Assembly: GCA_014841835.1 (NCBI GenBank) | Contig: JACYUQ010000001.1 | Span: forward strand, 496,001-560,000 | Source of the DNA: Oxalobacteraceae sp. CFBP 13730 | GTDB lineage: Bacteria; Pseudomonadota; Gammaproteobacteria; Burkholderiales; Burkholderiaceae_D | Direction of reading: 5' to 3' | DNA: 64,000 nucleotides | In this document: in pieces, positions 40,679 through 49,404 of the stretch | Position numbering within the stretch: the stretch's first letter is position 1 | How the letters are laid out: each line of letters begins with the position of its first letter | Program-made: the position numbers and the translations under genes | The notes under the pieces: generated by a model | Told to the model about the DNA's origin: nothing | What the model saw: the letters and a program-made list of their open reading frames with translations, nothing else | Database searches by the model: none

Positions 40679-41089
40679 TTACATGATCGGGGAACCCGTG
40701 CCCAGCTGGCAGGTGCCGGCCACGCACACTGCACCCGGATCGGCTTTCAGCATGCAGGTCGATACCATGCCACTGGCCGTGAGCGCGGCCTTGGTTTCGG
40801 CGTATGAGCGTTCGGACAGCACGCGCAGCGCATCGGCATCGCTCTTTTGCGTGGAGTACGGCAGGTATTCCTGCGGGCCGCCACAGGCCATGGCGCCCAC
40901 CGGCAGCGTGCGGCACTGCGCATTGTCGCTGCAGGTCGGGGTGCCGATCTGGCGCCGGATGTCGGCCAGTGTGTCGGCCGGCGTCGTGCTGATGGAAGTT
41001 TCACCCTTGACCTGAGCGCGGACGGGACCTTGGGCCTGGTTCGTGCAGGCGGCGCAGCTGACGAGCAGCAAAAGTAAGAGTTTGTTCAT
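40679..41089 (-). CDS. Small lipoprotein with Cys pairs, function unknown
   Basis: The 136 residues start MNKLLLLLLVSCAACTNQ. LVSC or AAC offers a lipobox at about residue 12 or 15. The mature part has six further cysteines (CSDNAQCRTLP, ACGGPQEY, CMLKADPGAVCVAGTC), which suggests disulfides in the periplasm. The family is not recognised. I chose the ATG at 41089 for the signal peptide; in-frame sequence upstream overlaps the next gene. It is close to the EpsA-like regulator but reads through about 120 nt of gap, so operon membership is uncertain. Confidence 0.65.
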   Translation of the reverse strand: MNKLLLLLLVSCAACTNQAQGPVRAQVKGETSISTTPADTLADIRRQIGTPTCSDNAQCRTLPVGAMACGGPQEYLPYSTQKSDADALRVLSERSYAETKAALTASGMVSTCMLKADPGAVCVAGTCQLGTGSPIM

Positions 41090-41208
41090 GGGAGCTATCT
41101 TCGCGTGCGATTGCGCTGCGGTCAAGCAAATTGCAACTGCTGCGCCGGCCGCAATTTTCTTCGCTAACCGTGGCGTGGGCGCAACACGACAGCCGACCAT
41201 TGCGCTGG

Positions 41209-41919
41209 TCAGAGCAGCCGCAGCGCCAGGCAACGCGCCACCGCATGCGCGCGGTTGGCCACCCCAAGCGCCCGGTAGCTGCGCTGCAGATGGTTCTTCA
41301 CTGTCAGCGCACTGATACCGAGCTGGCGCGCGACTTCTTCGTTGCTGCACCCGGCACGCACGCCATCGAGCACGGCCAGCTCGCGCCCGCTCAGGGGCCG
41401 GGCCGGTGCATTCCCGGCGCCCGGCCCGGCGCTCGCTGCCACCGGCATGCGCAGCAATCCCAGATGCAGATACGGCAACAGCAACTGCAGAAAATAGGCC
41501 TGGCGCGCATCCGGGCGCGATGGCATGCCCAGCAGCGCGAATACCGTGCCGGCAGCACCCTGCTGCGCGCTGCCATGCACGAGCACATGCTCGACGCCCG
41601 TGGCGCGCAAGGCGATGTCGTTCGCATCGATCACCGTGGGCATGCTGCGCGCGACCTGCCAGCGCGCTACCAGGGCCGGCGCGACATCGGTCTTGAGCCG
41701 CGCCAGCGCAGCGCGGTCGAGCACGGTGCGATGCAGGCACTCGACATGCTCGACTGCCCCCGTCGCATCCAGTGTCACGCACAGCATGATCTCGTGGGGC
41801 AGCAGCGCCTGAAATGCGCCCTGCGTCCACAGGAACAACTGGCGCCGTTCGACCAGACCGACACCCGATTCGATGGTGCGCAACAGGTATTCCTGCTCCA
41901 GCTTGTCGAGGATCGTCAT
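41209..41919 (-). CDS. epsA: EpsA-like LuxR-family regulator (PEP-CTERM/exopolysaccharide type)
   Basis: The 236 residues have an N-terminal EpsA-type sensory part (EQEYLLRTIESGVGLVERRQ, LWTQGAFQALLPHEIMLC) and a C-terminal LuxR helix-turn-helix (about 170-232; LSGRELAVLDGVRAGCSNEE, LGISALTVKNHLQRSYRALG). EpsA regulators accompany XrtB-type exosortase and exopolysaccharide loci, so control of surface polysaccharide is likely. It is translationally coupled to the upstream response regulator (ATGA overlap). No acyl-homoserine-lactone-binding signature is evident. Confidence 0.82.
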   Translation of the reverse strand: MTILDKLEQEYLLRTIESGVGLVERRQLFLWTQGAFQALLPHEIMLCVTLDATGAVEHVECLHRTVLDRAALARLKTDVAPALVARWQVARSMPTVIDANDIALRATGVEHVLVHGSAQQGAAGTVFALLGMPSRPDARQAYFLQLLLPYLHLGLLRMPVAASAGPGAGNAPARPLSGRELAVLDGVRAGCSNEEVARQLGISALTVKNHLQRSYRALGVANRAHAVARCLALRLL

Positions 41920-42623
41920 GCGGCGCTCACCAGCGCCGGCAGGCCGGTGGTGAAACGGTAACCGGCACCACGCACGGTCTGGATACGGTCGCCCTGCCCG
42001 TCCGGGCCCAGCGCCTGGCGCAGGCGCCCCACATGGGTATCGACGGTTCGTTCATCGAGCACCGCATGGCGGCCCCAGACCCGGTCGAGCAATTGCGGCC
42101 GCGAATGCACGCGCTCGGGGTGACGCATCAGGAATGCCAGCAGGCGAAATTCGATGGGGCCAAGCATGATCGGGCGGCCGCCCGCGCTCACTTGCAACGT
42201 GTCCGGGTCGAGGTGCAGGCCGCCGTCGCGCATCGCGGCAGCCCCGCCTGGCGCCAAGCGACGCAGTACCGATTGTGTGCGCGCCAGCAATTCACGCGGG
42301 CTGAAGGGCTTGGTGACGTAGTCGTCTGCGCCCGATTCCAGCGCGAGCACCTTGTCGGCCTCGGCGCCGCGCGCGGTCAGCATGATCAGGCCCAGTCCGC
42401 GCGTGCTCGCCTCTGCGCGCAGGCGGCGCACGAGCGTCTCGCCGCTCTGGCCCGGCAACTCCCACTCGATCAGCACCAGCTCCGGCAAGCCGAGTGCCAG
42501 ACGCCGCAGCGCGTGTTCCGCATCCGGACAACACTCGACCAGGTAGCCGGCATTGCCGAAATTGAGTCGCAATATTTGCTGGACGGCAGGATCGGGATCG
42601 ACAGCGAGAATCTGGACTGACAT
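41916..42623 (-). CDS. OmpR/PhoB-type response regulator with Glu at the phospho-acceptor site
   Basis: The 235 residues have a receiver domain (1-115) and a winged-helix DNA-binding domain (about 130-228; GPIEFRLLAFLMRHPERVHS, DERTVDTHVGRLRQAL). Numbering matches PhoB: Thr83 and Lys105 are present, but residue 53 is Glu instead of Asp (LVLIEWELPG) and residue 10 is Pro instead of Asp. It therefore probably cannot be phosphorylated normally and may be constitutively active. No kinase is adjacent. The ATG at 42623 (MSVQILAVD) fits the family; upstream in-frame codons are doubtful. It is the first gene of an operon with the EpsA-like gene. Confidence 0.88.
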   Translation of the reverse strand: MSVQILAVDPDPAVQQILRLNFGNAGYLVECCPDAEHALRRLALGLPELVLIEWELPGQSGETLVRRLRAEASTRGLGLIMLTARGAEADKVLALESGADDYVTKPFSPRELLARTQSVLRRLAPGGAAAMRDGGLHLDPDTLQVSAGGRPIMLGPIEFRLLAFLMRHPERVHSRPQLLDRVWGRHAVLDERTVDTHVGRLRQALGPDGQGDRIQTVRGAGYRFTTGLPALVSAA

Positions 42624-42724
42624 GGTGGCATATGTAATGTCTGCACGACAATACAATGACTATGCCCCAAGGTTCCGCTGTTTATAAATACAATTTCTTT
42701 ATCGTATTTAGATGTTTGAAGAAT

Positions 42725-42764
42725 AAATCGGGCGCAGCGACCTGATGGTGGCTGCGCCCGATTT
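42725..42764 (-). terminator. Hairpin terminator after the second PEP-CTERM gene
   Basis: AAATCGGGCGCAGC/GCTGCGCCCGATTT is a perfect 14-bp stem 16 nt downstream of the PEP-CTERM stop on the minus strand. It separates the exeM operon from the response-regulator operon. Confidence 0.75.
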
Positions 42765-42780
42765 ACCTGCAGTACCTGCG

Positions 42781-43383
42781 TCAGCCGCGCTGTTGCATCC
42801 GGCGGGTCGCAACGATCAGCAGCAGACCGGTGGCGAGCAGCAGCCATTCGCCCGGTTCCGGAACTTCGGCAACCTGGGCCACTTGCACCAGGCCCGGGGC
42901 GCTCACGGTAACGTCGTCCATCATGCCTGCGATCATGTCGATCGAGAATAGTTCGGCGTCGGCGCCAAGGTAGGCATCGAACGTGCCGTTGAGCAGCGCC
43001 ACGGTGAACAGCGTACCCAGCGGCTCGTTGCCCATGTCAAACGCCACGTCGAAAGAGAACAGCCCGCCGAGGGTCACTGCCTGGGTGAAGAAATTTTCGC
43101 CCGTGCTGTTGCCCAGTACCGCGCCGGTGGCCACGGTGCCGCTGGCGTCACCCGCATACATGGCATCGCCGAGGAAGCTGCCGCTGAAGTTGCTCAATCG
43201 GGCGACTGACTGCCCCATGTCGCCGCCACCGTTGAAGCCCAGGTCGAGAAAGCCGGTGCTGCCGGCGAACGACGACGTGTCAAGAGAGACCCGGTACAGC
43301 GGACCCGCCAGCGCGGCGGGCGCGCCGACCGCGATCGAGAACGCCAGCATGGCGCGAAGAAACATAGCGTAAAGATTGTTCAT
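42781..43383 (-). CDS. PEP-CTERM sorted exported protein
   Basis: The 200 residues have a signal peptide (about 1-27, ending ALA-GP), a beta-rich body and the tail EVPEPGEWLLLATGLLLIVATRR. This is a PEP-CTERM sorting signal that an exosortase would process. It starts 12 nt after the nuclease gene stop with AGGAA upstream of the ATG, so it is co-transcribed with the nuclease. The function of the body is unknown. Confidence 0.87.
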   Translation of the reverse strand: MNNLYAMFLRAMLAFSIAVGAPAALAGPLYRVSLDTSSFAGSTGFLDLGFNGGGDMGQSVARLSNFSGSFLGDAMYAGDASGTVATGAVLGNSTGENFFTQAVTLGGLFSFDVAFDMGNEPLGTLFTVALLNGTFDAYLGADAELFSIDMIAGMMDDVTVSAPGLVQVAQVAEVPEPGEWLLLATGLLLIVATRRMQQRG

Positions 43384-43395
43384 GATGATTCCTGA

Positions 43396-46374
43396 TCAGA
43401 GTGCGCCGGAAACCAGCTGCGGGGTGTAGGTAATGGACCGTTTGGCGCTATTGGTGAACGTGGTCGTGAAAGTGACGGTGGCGCCGGGTGCAATGCTCGC
43501 TTGCGGCAGCGTCAGGTAAGGCGCGCCAGCGCGCAGGCCGCTGCTGTTGTCCAGCGTCACGCCACTTGGCAAGCCCTGCATGACGAAATGCAGCGGACCG
43601 GTGAGGACCGTGGCACTCGTGTTGGTGACCGTCACCTTGCCGCTGTACTTGCCGGTGATGCGGTTGATGGCAAACCCGCCCACGTCGACACCGACCGATG
43701 CGGTGACATCGCTGAACGCCGGCGTCAGGTTCAGGCTCACCACCAGTGGATCGTGGTCCGATGCACGGTAGGCGTTGTTGCGGTACGGATCCTGCACGGT
43801 GTCGTTCAGGTTGTAGTCGATGGTTTCCGGCTCGTCGGCATTGCTGTGCCATTCGGCGGCGCCCACCACTTGCGCGGCCAGCGATCTGCTTGCCAGCGCA
43901 TGGTCGAGGTAGCCCGACAGGCCGTCGAACACATACGAGTACGGCATCGCATCCGGGCGCACGAAACGCTCGAGCAGGTTGACCATGCCGGCCACGCCGG
44001 TCAGGTGGTTGATCGGGCTTTCGAAGGCGTAGGCGTTCAGGTCACCAATGACCAGCACGTCAGGATCGCCAGCGGCCGCGATCACTTGCGGGATGAAATA
44101 CGACGTCAAGCGCTGAGCTTGCTGAGTGCGGGTGCGGTCCCAGCAGCCTGCGCCGTTGCCCGGATCGGTATCGCCGGCGCCGGCGCCGCTGCAACCGCCC
44201 TTCGATTTCAGATGGTTCACGACCACCGAGAACTTGCCCCCGCCATTGCTGGCCATGAACGTCTGGGCCATCGGCGCGCGGTTGTTGATCGCGTTGCCGT
44301 CCGACAGCGCACCGCCCACCAGCGAGACGACCGACGGTTTGTAGATCATCGCCACGCGGATCGCGTCGGTACCGAGCGCAACTGGCTGCGGCACCACGGC
44401 GTACTTGCCAGGCGCGGTGGCGGCGTTGAGCTGCTCGACCAGGTAGCCCACCGCGATGTCACGGTTGTTCTGGATTTCCATCAGACCCACAACGTCGGCG
44501 TCGAGCGCGGCCAGCGACTTGATGATCTTGTCGCGCTGGCGGATGAACTCGGCCGAGTTATCGGCGCCGCGGCAGTTGCCGGCCGACGTCGAGTTGCCGA
44601 TCGTGCAGCCCTGGCCGGTGCGGCCCCAGGCGTCGCGCCCGTCGGTGAACGTCGTGAAGAAGTTGAGCACGTTGGCGCTGCCGACCTTGATGCCGGCTGG
44701 CAGGGATGGGCCCGCGGTGCGCTCGTTGGTACGGGCAAAGGTCGGGGCCATGGTCGGCTGCAGCTTGAAGCCGGCGCCGCCACCGCCCAGCGCGCCATAA
44801 TCGATGACGCCCGTCAGGTCGGTGACGGTGTCACCGACGCGCACGGTGCCGTCTTCGGCCAGGTATGGAATCACGGTCGGCGCAACGAAAATGCCATCGT
44901 CCAGCACGATCTGGTTGGCCTGGTGCTCCTGGTACAGCGCCAGGGCTTCAGGCGAACCGAGCGGGAAGCGGTTGGTCGGATTTTCACGGCGGCCATTGGC
45001 CAGGATCAGTTCGCCACGGTCACCAACGTTGCGGTTGCCATTCACGGTCAGTGGCGAGGTGAAGCGCACCAGCATGCCTTCGACACTGGCCAGATCGGCA
45101 TTCGGCAACACGATATTGGTCGGCGTGACGGCTGGCCCGGTGCCCAGACGCTGCACGCCGGTGACGTTGGAAAATTCGGTGTAGCTGCGGTTGGCGCCGG
45201 TCGGGCGATATTCGATGATCGTCCCTGTCACGCGCACCAGTTCGCCAATCGGCGCATCGGTCGGCGCGCCAAAGACGTACAGGCCATCCGACGTCGACGG
45301 GTCGCCATCGCCGGTGGCGTCCTGGATGAAGAAGCCGCTGCCGACCTTGGCGGTGATCACGCCCTGCGTGGACTGGACCGTGCCGACATACGGGCTGGTT
45401 GCACCCGATCCCTGGATCGCCGGAATGCGCAGTTCACCGGCGACATTGACGTTGATGGCGCAGGTTTCGGCGTCACCGGCGACATTGCCGAACTGGACCT
45501 GGACCGGATAGCTGCCAGCGGCCAGCGTGTCGGCAATGACGAGCTGCGCCTGGGCACGGCCGCCAACGGCGCCGGCCGCTGCGAAGTCGACCAGGCTGAT
45601 GCCGGGACGGGCGCCGCCGATGATGCTGGCGCTGTTGACAATGCCATCGCCGTCGATGGCCGACAGGAGCGTCGACGAGCCGCTGCCCTGCGCGACCTGG
45701 ACCGCCGTCGGGCAGGTCAGCACGATCGGCTGCACGACCGGGCCGCCGCATGCCTGGATGGCCGAGCCCATGCTGCGTGGGCCGGTCACGGGCGCGGCAG
45801 CAAAGTCGTCACGGTTGTTGTCGGTATCCTGGCAACCCAGCGCGGCGCGCTGGATCGAATTGACGGTCGATGGGGCCGGTGCCGGCGCGCCCTCGGCGCG
45901 GTTGGCGCTGCCGAAGCCCACCAGATCGATCAGGTTCGTGCCCTCGCCCGCCGGCATCTGCGTCGCAATACCCGACAGCGCCACCTTGCCGCCGCCTGCC
46001 GCCATGTCGAAGCTGGTGCTGGTCACGTCGCCCGTGCCAACCGGCATGGCGTTGGACTGGGTGCCGGTGCGACCCACCATCAGGAAATACTGACCGGGCT
46101 TGAGTTCCACGGCCGGCAGGCGCGTGACCGAACCCCAGGCGGTACCGGATGCAGATTGGTACTGCAGGCTCATGCCATCCAGATTGACTGGCGACGAACT
46201 GCGATTGAACAGCTCGACGAAGTCGTGGCTCCACTGACCGCCGGCATTGTTCGAATGGGCATACAGCTGGCTGATCACGACGTCGCCCGGAGCAGCCGAA
46301 GCTGTCGCGGCAAAGCCCGCAATCAAGGTCGCCAGCAGCGTACGCCGTGGCATGAAGGATGCAAAGGTGGTCAT
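43396..46374 (-). CDS. ExeM/NucH-type extracellular endonuclease
   Basis: This secreted DNase has 992 residues. After the signal peptide (about 1-20) there is a lamin-tail domain (about 22-140; ISQLYAHSNNAGGQWSHDFV), an OB-like nuclease-associated part (about 310-440) and an endonuclease/exonuclease/phosphatase domain (about 560-880). The latter has GLMEIQNN, GDLNAYAFESPI and the catalytic SDHDP near the end. A C-terminal Ig-like domain follows. Homologues degrade extracellular DNA for nutrition or biofilm dispersal. The ATG at 46374 follows AGGGA; four upstream in-frame Mets lack a site. Confidence 0.9.
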   Translation of the reverse strand: MTTFASFMPRRTLLATLIAGFAATASAAPGDVVISQLYAHSNNAGGQWSHDFVELFNRSSSPVNLDGMSLQYQSASGTAWGSVTRLPAVELKPGQYFLMVGRTGTQSNAMPVGTGDVTSTSFDMAAGGGKVALSGIATQMPAGEGTNLIDLVGFGSANRAEGAPAPAPSTVNSIQRAALGCQDTDNNRDDFAAAPVTGPRSMGSAIQACGGPVVQPIVLTCPTAVQVAQGSGSSTLLSAIDGDGIVNSASIIGGARPGISLVDFAAAGAVGGRAQAQLVIADTLAAGSYPVQVQFGNVAGDAETCAINVNVAGELRIPAIQGSGATSPYVGTVQSTQGVITAKVGSGFFIQDATGDGDPSTSDGLYVFGAPTDAPIGELVRVTGTIIEYRPTGANRSYTEFSNVTGVQRLGTGPAVTPTNIVLPNADLASVEGMLVRFTSPLTVNGNRNVGDRGELILANGRRENPTNRFPLGSPEALALYQEHQANQIVLDDGIFVAPTVIPYLAEDGTVRVGDTVTDLTGVIDYGALGGGGAGFKLQPTMAPTFARTNERTAGPSLPAGIKVGSANVLNFFTTFTDGRDAWGRTGQGCTIGNSTSAGNCRGADNSAEFIRQRDKIIKSLAALDADVVGLMEIQNNRDIAVGYLVEQLNAATAPGKYAVVPQPVALGTDAIRVAMIYKPSVVSLVGGALSDGNAINNRAPMAQTFMASNGGGKFSVVVNHLKSKGGCSGAGAGDTDPGNGAGCWDRTRTQQAQRLTSYFIPQVIAAAGDPDVLVIGDLNAYAFESPINHLTGVAGMVNLLERFVRPDAMPYSYVFDGLSGYLDHALASRSLAAQVVGAAEWHSNADEPETIDYNLNDTVQDPYRNNAYRASDHDPLVVSLNLTPAFSDVTASVGVDVGGFAINRITGKYSGKVTVTNTSATVLTGPLHFVMQGLPSGVTLDNSSGLRAGAPYLTLPQASIAPGATVTFTTTFTNSAKRSITYTPQLVSGAL

Positions 46375-46806
46375 GGATTCCCTGTTGGTTGTCATGCAAG
46401 GCATGCTTGCGGCATTCATTAACAAAATCATAGTAAATGCGCTAATTGACAACATGATGACGCAGTATTAGTCCGAAGGAACCAATCTTCAGCATGCATA
46501 CAACACAATCGGGAATTATTGCTTCAGATAATCAGCCGCAGTAGGTGCGAGCGCGGGAATATCGGGAAGAGCTGGTCGCTGGCCGCGTGAACGTGGGCCG
46601 AATCGTCGCAGAGAAGAACGCGGACCTGACCGGGGTTGGACCGGCCATACGGAAGCTGGAAGTGCAGCGGCGCGTGGCGCCACTGCAGATGATGCCGGGG
46701 TGGTCAGAATGGCGGGCGATACGACCGTCCCGCCATTCATCCTCATGCTGCCAACGCCACGTCTGGAATGCTTTGCACAGCACAGAGCGTGGCGCGGCCT
46801 GATGAA
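46375..46806. other. Intergenic region with a 10-bp hairpin and no confident gene
   Basis: This 432-bp stretch should hold the nuclease promoter near 46375-46480, where DNA is AT-rich. GAATGGCGGG/CCCGCCATTC (46707-46738) is a perfect stem about 70 nt after the manC-like stop and may end that operon, though no T-run follows. A minus-strand open frame (46516-46746, ending IPALAPTAADYLKQ) has a protein-like C terminus but an implausible rest; I regard it as a possible gene remnant. Confidence 0.45.
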
Positions 46807-48225
46807 TTACGCCCGCTTGTAGATGTCTTCGAAACGCACGATGTCGTCTTCGCCCAGGTAGCTGCCCGACTGCACTTCAATGATGTGCAGCGGCAGTTTG
46901 CCCGGGTTTTCGAGACGGTGGTTCATGCCGATCGGGATGTACGTCGATTCGTTCTCGGACAGCAGGCTGACCGTATCGCCGCACGTCACGCGCGCCGTGC
47001 CGGACACCACGACCCAATGCTCGGCGCGGTGATGGTGCATCTGCAGCGACAGTTTCTCGCCCGGCTTGACCGTGATGCGCTTGACCTGGAAACGGTCGCC
47101 TGCATCGATGCCTTCATAGTGGCCCCATGGACGATACACCTTGGTATGGTGCAGGTGCTCGGTGCGCTCTTTCGACTTCAGGTGTTCGACCACCTGCTTG
47201 ACGCGCTGCACCTGGCTCTTGCTCGTGACCAGCACGGCATCCTGGGTTTCCACGACAACGATGTCTTCCAGACCCACGACGGCCACGATGCGGCTTTCGG
47301 CGCGCACCAGCGAGTTCTTCACGCCATCGAGATACACGTCGCCGCGCTGGGCATTGCCGTTGGTATCTTTCGGCTGGGTTTCCCACAGGGCCGACCACGA
47401 ACCGACGTCGTTCCAGCCGATATCGGCCGGCACGACTGCCGCGTCACGCGTGTGCTCCATGACCGCGTAGTCGATCGAATCGGACGGGCATGCCGAGAAG
47501 GCAGTTTCGTCGAGACGGCAGAAATCGAGGTCGCGGTAGGCGGCGTGCATGGCCTGGTCTGCGGCAGCGGCGATCGCCGGCGCATGCTCCTGCAGTTCCT
47601 GCAGGTAGCGTGCGGCGCCGAACATGAACATGCCGCTGTTCCAGTAATACGTGCCTTCGGCAACAAAGCCTTCGGCGGTGGCGGCATCCGGCTTTTCGAC
47701 GAAGCGCGCCACGTTGTAGCAATCGCTGCAATCAGCCACCGGCTCACCACGGCGAATGTAGCCGTAGCCGGTTTCCGGCGTCTTCGGCACGATGCCGAAC
47801 GTGGCCAACTTGCCGGCAGCGACCAGGCGCGTCGCGCGCTCGACCGCTTCACGGAAAGCAGCAACGTTTTCGATGACGTGATCGGCCGGCAGCACCAGCA
47901 TGACGGCTTCCGGGTCGATCTGTTGCAGATGGTGCGCAGCCGCCGCCACGGCTGGCGCCGTATTGCGGCCGACTGGCTCGAGCAGGATGCCCAGCGGCGT
48001 GATGCCCACTTCGCGCAACTGCTCTGCCACCATGAAACGGTGATCATTGCCGCAGACAACCAGCGGCGCCATCAATCCAGGCCAGTTCGTCACGCGCAAG
48101 GCAGTGTCCTGCAGCATGGTTTTGTCGGCAACCAGTGGCAGCAACTGCTTTGGCAGAACGGCACGCGACAGGGGCCACAGGCGGGTCCCGGCGCCGCCGG
48201 AAAGGATGACTGGATAGATCTTCAT
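46807..48225 (-). CDS. manC: Mannose-1-phosphate guanylyltransferase/mannose-6-phosphate isomerase
   Basis: This bifunctional enzyme makes GDP-mannose for exopolysaccharide. The 472 residues have the pyrophosphorylase domain (GGAGTRLWPLSR at 10-21, LPADH near 110) and a C-terminal type II phosphomannose-isomerase cupin (PWGHYEGID, KPGEKLSLQMHHHRAEHW). It overlaps the upstream gene by 4 nt (ATGA). Its operon with a second nucleotidyltransferase and galE points to sugar-nucleotide supply for a mannose/galactose-containing polymer. Confidence 0.94.
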   Translation of the reverse strand: MKIYPVILSGGAGTRLWPLSRAVLPKQLLPLVADKTMLQDTALRVTNWPGLMAPLVVCGNDHRFMVAEQLREVGITPLGILLEPVGRNTAPAVAAAAHHLQQIDPEAVMLVLPADHVIENVAAFREAVERATRLVAAGKLATFGIVPKTPETGYGYIRRGEPVADCSDCYNVARFVEKPDAATAEGFVAEGTYYWNSGMFMFGAARYLQELQEHAPAIAAAADQAMHAAYRDLDFCRLDETAFSACPSDSIDYAVMEHTRDAAVVPADIGWNDVGSWSALWETQPKDTNGNAQRGDVYLDGVKNSLVRAESRIVAVVGLEDIVVVETQDAVLVTSKSQVQRVKQVVEHLKSKERTEHLHHTKVYRPWGHYEGIDAGDRFQVKRITVKPGEKLSLQMHHHRAEHWVVVSGTARVTCGDTVSLLSENESTYIPIGMNHRLENPGKLPLHIIEVQSGSYLGEDDIVRFEDIYKRA

Positions 48226-49388
48226 GCGCTGACTTTCTCTTTCTTTGACTCGTTGGTGTCCGGAGTGTCCTTGCGACGCGAGGTGCGGCGGTCACGTGCA
48301 TTGAGCCACTCTTCGGAGGAATACTCGGAAGTGTGCTTCATCTCGCCATTTCGGTCCACACTGTATTCCTTGAAGACAATCATTTCATTTAATGTTACAT
48401 CATGCAACACCCGCGTGTATTCAAACAGCACGCTGCGAACGACTTCGGCGCCTTCGCAGATGTGGCTGCCGTGGCCGATCCAGGTCGGGCCAACGATACG
48501 CGTACCGGCTTCGATTTTGCAGCCGGAACCGATGTACACCGGGCCTTCGATGGTCGTGCCTTCCCAGTCGATGCTGGTGTTCAGGCCAACCCAGAGACCC
48601 GGCTTGATCTGGATGCCCGGCACGTGCATGTGGTTCACTTCGCCGGTCAGGACCGTCTGCAGCACTTCCCAGTAGTCGCTCATGGTGCCGATGTCGAGCC
48701 AGTTGAACGGGCGACCCTGGGCGTAGAACGGCAGGCCGCGCTCGGCCAGCAGCGGGAACAGGTCCGAGCCGATGTCGAACGAGACGCCCGACGGGATCAG
48801 GTCGATGACTTCCGGTTCGAAGATGTAGATGCCGGTCGAAATGAAGTTGGACTTGGCGTCGGCTTCGGCTGGCTTTTCCTGGAATTCCTGGATGCGGCCT
48901 TCTTCATCGGTCACGACCACGCCGTACGACGAGACTTTGTCCCATGGCACTTCCTTGGTGATGACGGTGGCCATTGCGCCCTTGCGGCGGTGTTCCATCA
49001 ATGCTGCTTTCAGATCGAGGTCGATCAGCGCGTCGCCGCACAGCACGACCGTCGTGTCGTCGAAGAAGCCGCCGAATTCCTGGATTTTCTTCATGCCGCC
49101 GGCCGAGCCGATCGGCATCGGCACGACTTCGCCGTCGTCTTTCGTGTAGCCCTCGAACGAGTAGCCGATCTGGACGCCGAACTGCTCGCCTTCACCGAAG
49201 TACTCTTCGATTTTTTCATGCAGCCAGCTGACGTTGACCATGATCTCGGAGATTCCGTTTTTGCGGAGGTGGTCCACCAGGTAGGCCATCACGGGCCGGC
49301 CCAGCAGCGGGATCATCGGTTTTGGCAGATCGTAGGTGAGTGGACGCACGCGCGTCCCTTTGCCTGCGGCGAGAATCATGGCTTTCAT
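48222..49388 (-). CDS. Sugar-1-phosphate nucleotidyltransferase (mannose-1-P guanylyltransferase-like)
   Basis: The 388 residues have an NTP_transferase domain (MILAAGKGTRVRPLTYDLPKP at the N terminus, LCGDALIDLDL near 125, DIGTMSDYWEVLQ near 235) followed by left-handed beta-helix repeats (VYIGSGCKIEAGTRIVGPT). A very charged tail (RRTSRRKDTPDTNESKKEK) closes it. The layout is of GMPP/GlmU-like enzymes; nucleotide and sugar are not certain. The ATG at 49388 follows AAGGAA. It lies 16 nt after galE and overlaps manC. Confidence 0.85.
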   Translation of the reverse strand: MKAMILAAGKGTRVRPLTYDLPKPMIPLLGRPVMAYLVDHLRKNGISEIMVNVSWLHEKIEEYFGEGEQFGVQIGYSFEGYTKDDGEVVPMPIGSAGGMKKIQEFGGFFDDTTVVLCGDALIDLDLKAALMEHRRKGAMATVITKEVPWDKVSSYGVVVTDEEGRIQEFQEKPAEADAKSNFISTGIYIFEPEVIDLIPSGVSFDIGSDLFPLLAERGLPFYAQGRPFNWLDIGTMSDYWEVLQTVLTGEVNHMHVPGIQIKPGLWVGLNTSIDWEGTTIEGPVYIGSGCKIEAGTRIVGPTWIGHGSHICEGAEVVRSVLFEYTRVLHDVTLNEMIVFKEYSVDRNGEMKHTSEYSSEEWLNARDRRTSRRKDTPDTNESKKEKVSA

Positions 49389-49404
49389 TCGATGTTCCTT
49401 TGAA

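Noticed and set aside
43501..46422. A 973-codon open frame antisense to the nuclease gene
   Set aside because: Arg/His/Asp-rich composition and no motifs; the minus strand encodes a complete ExeM-type nuclease.
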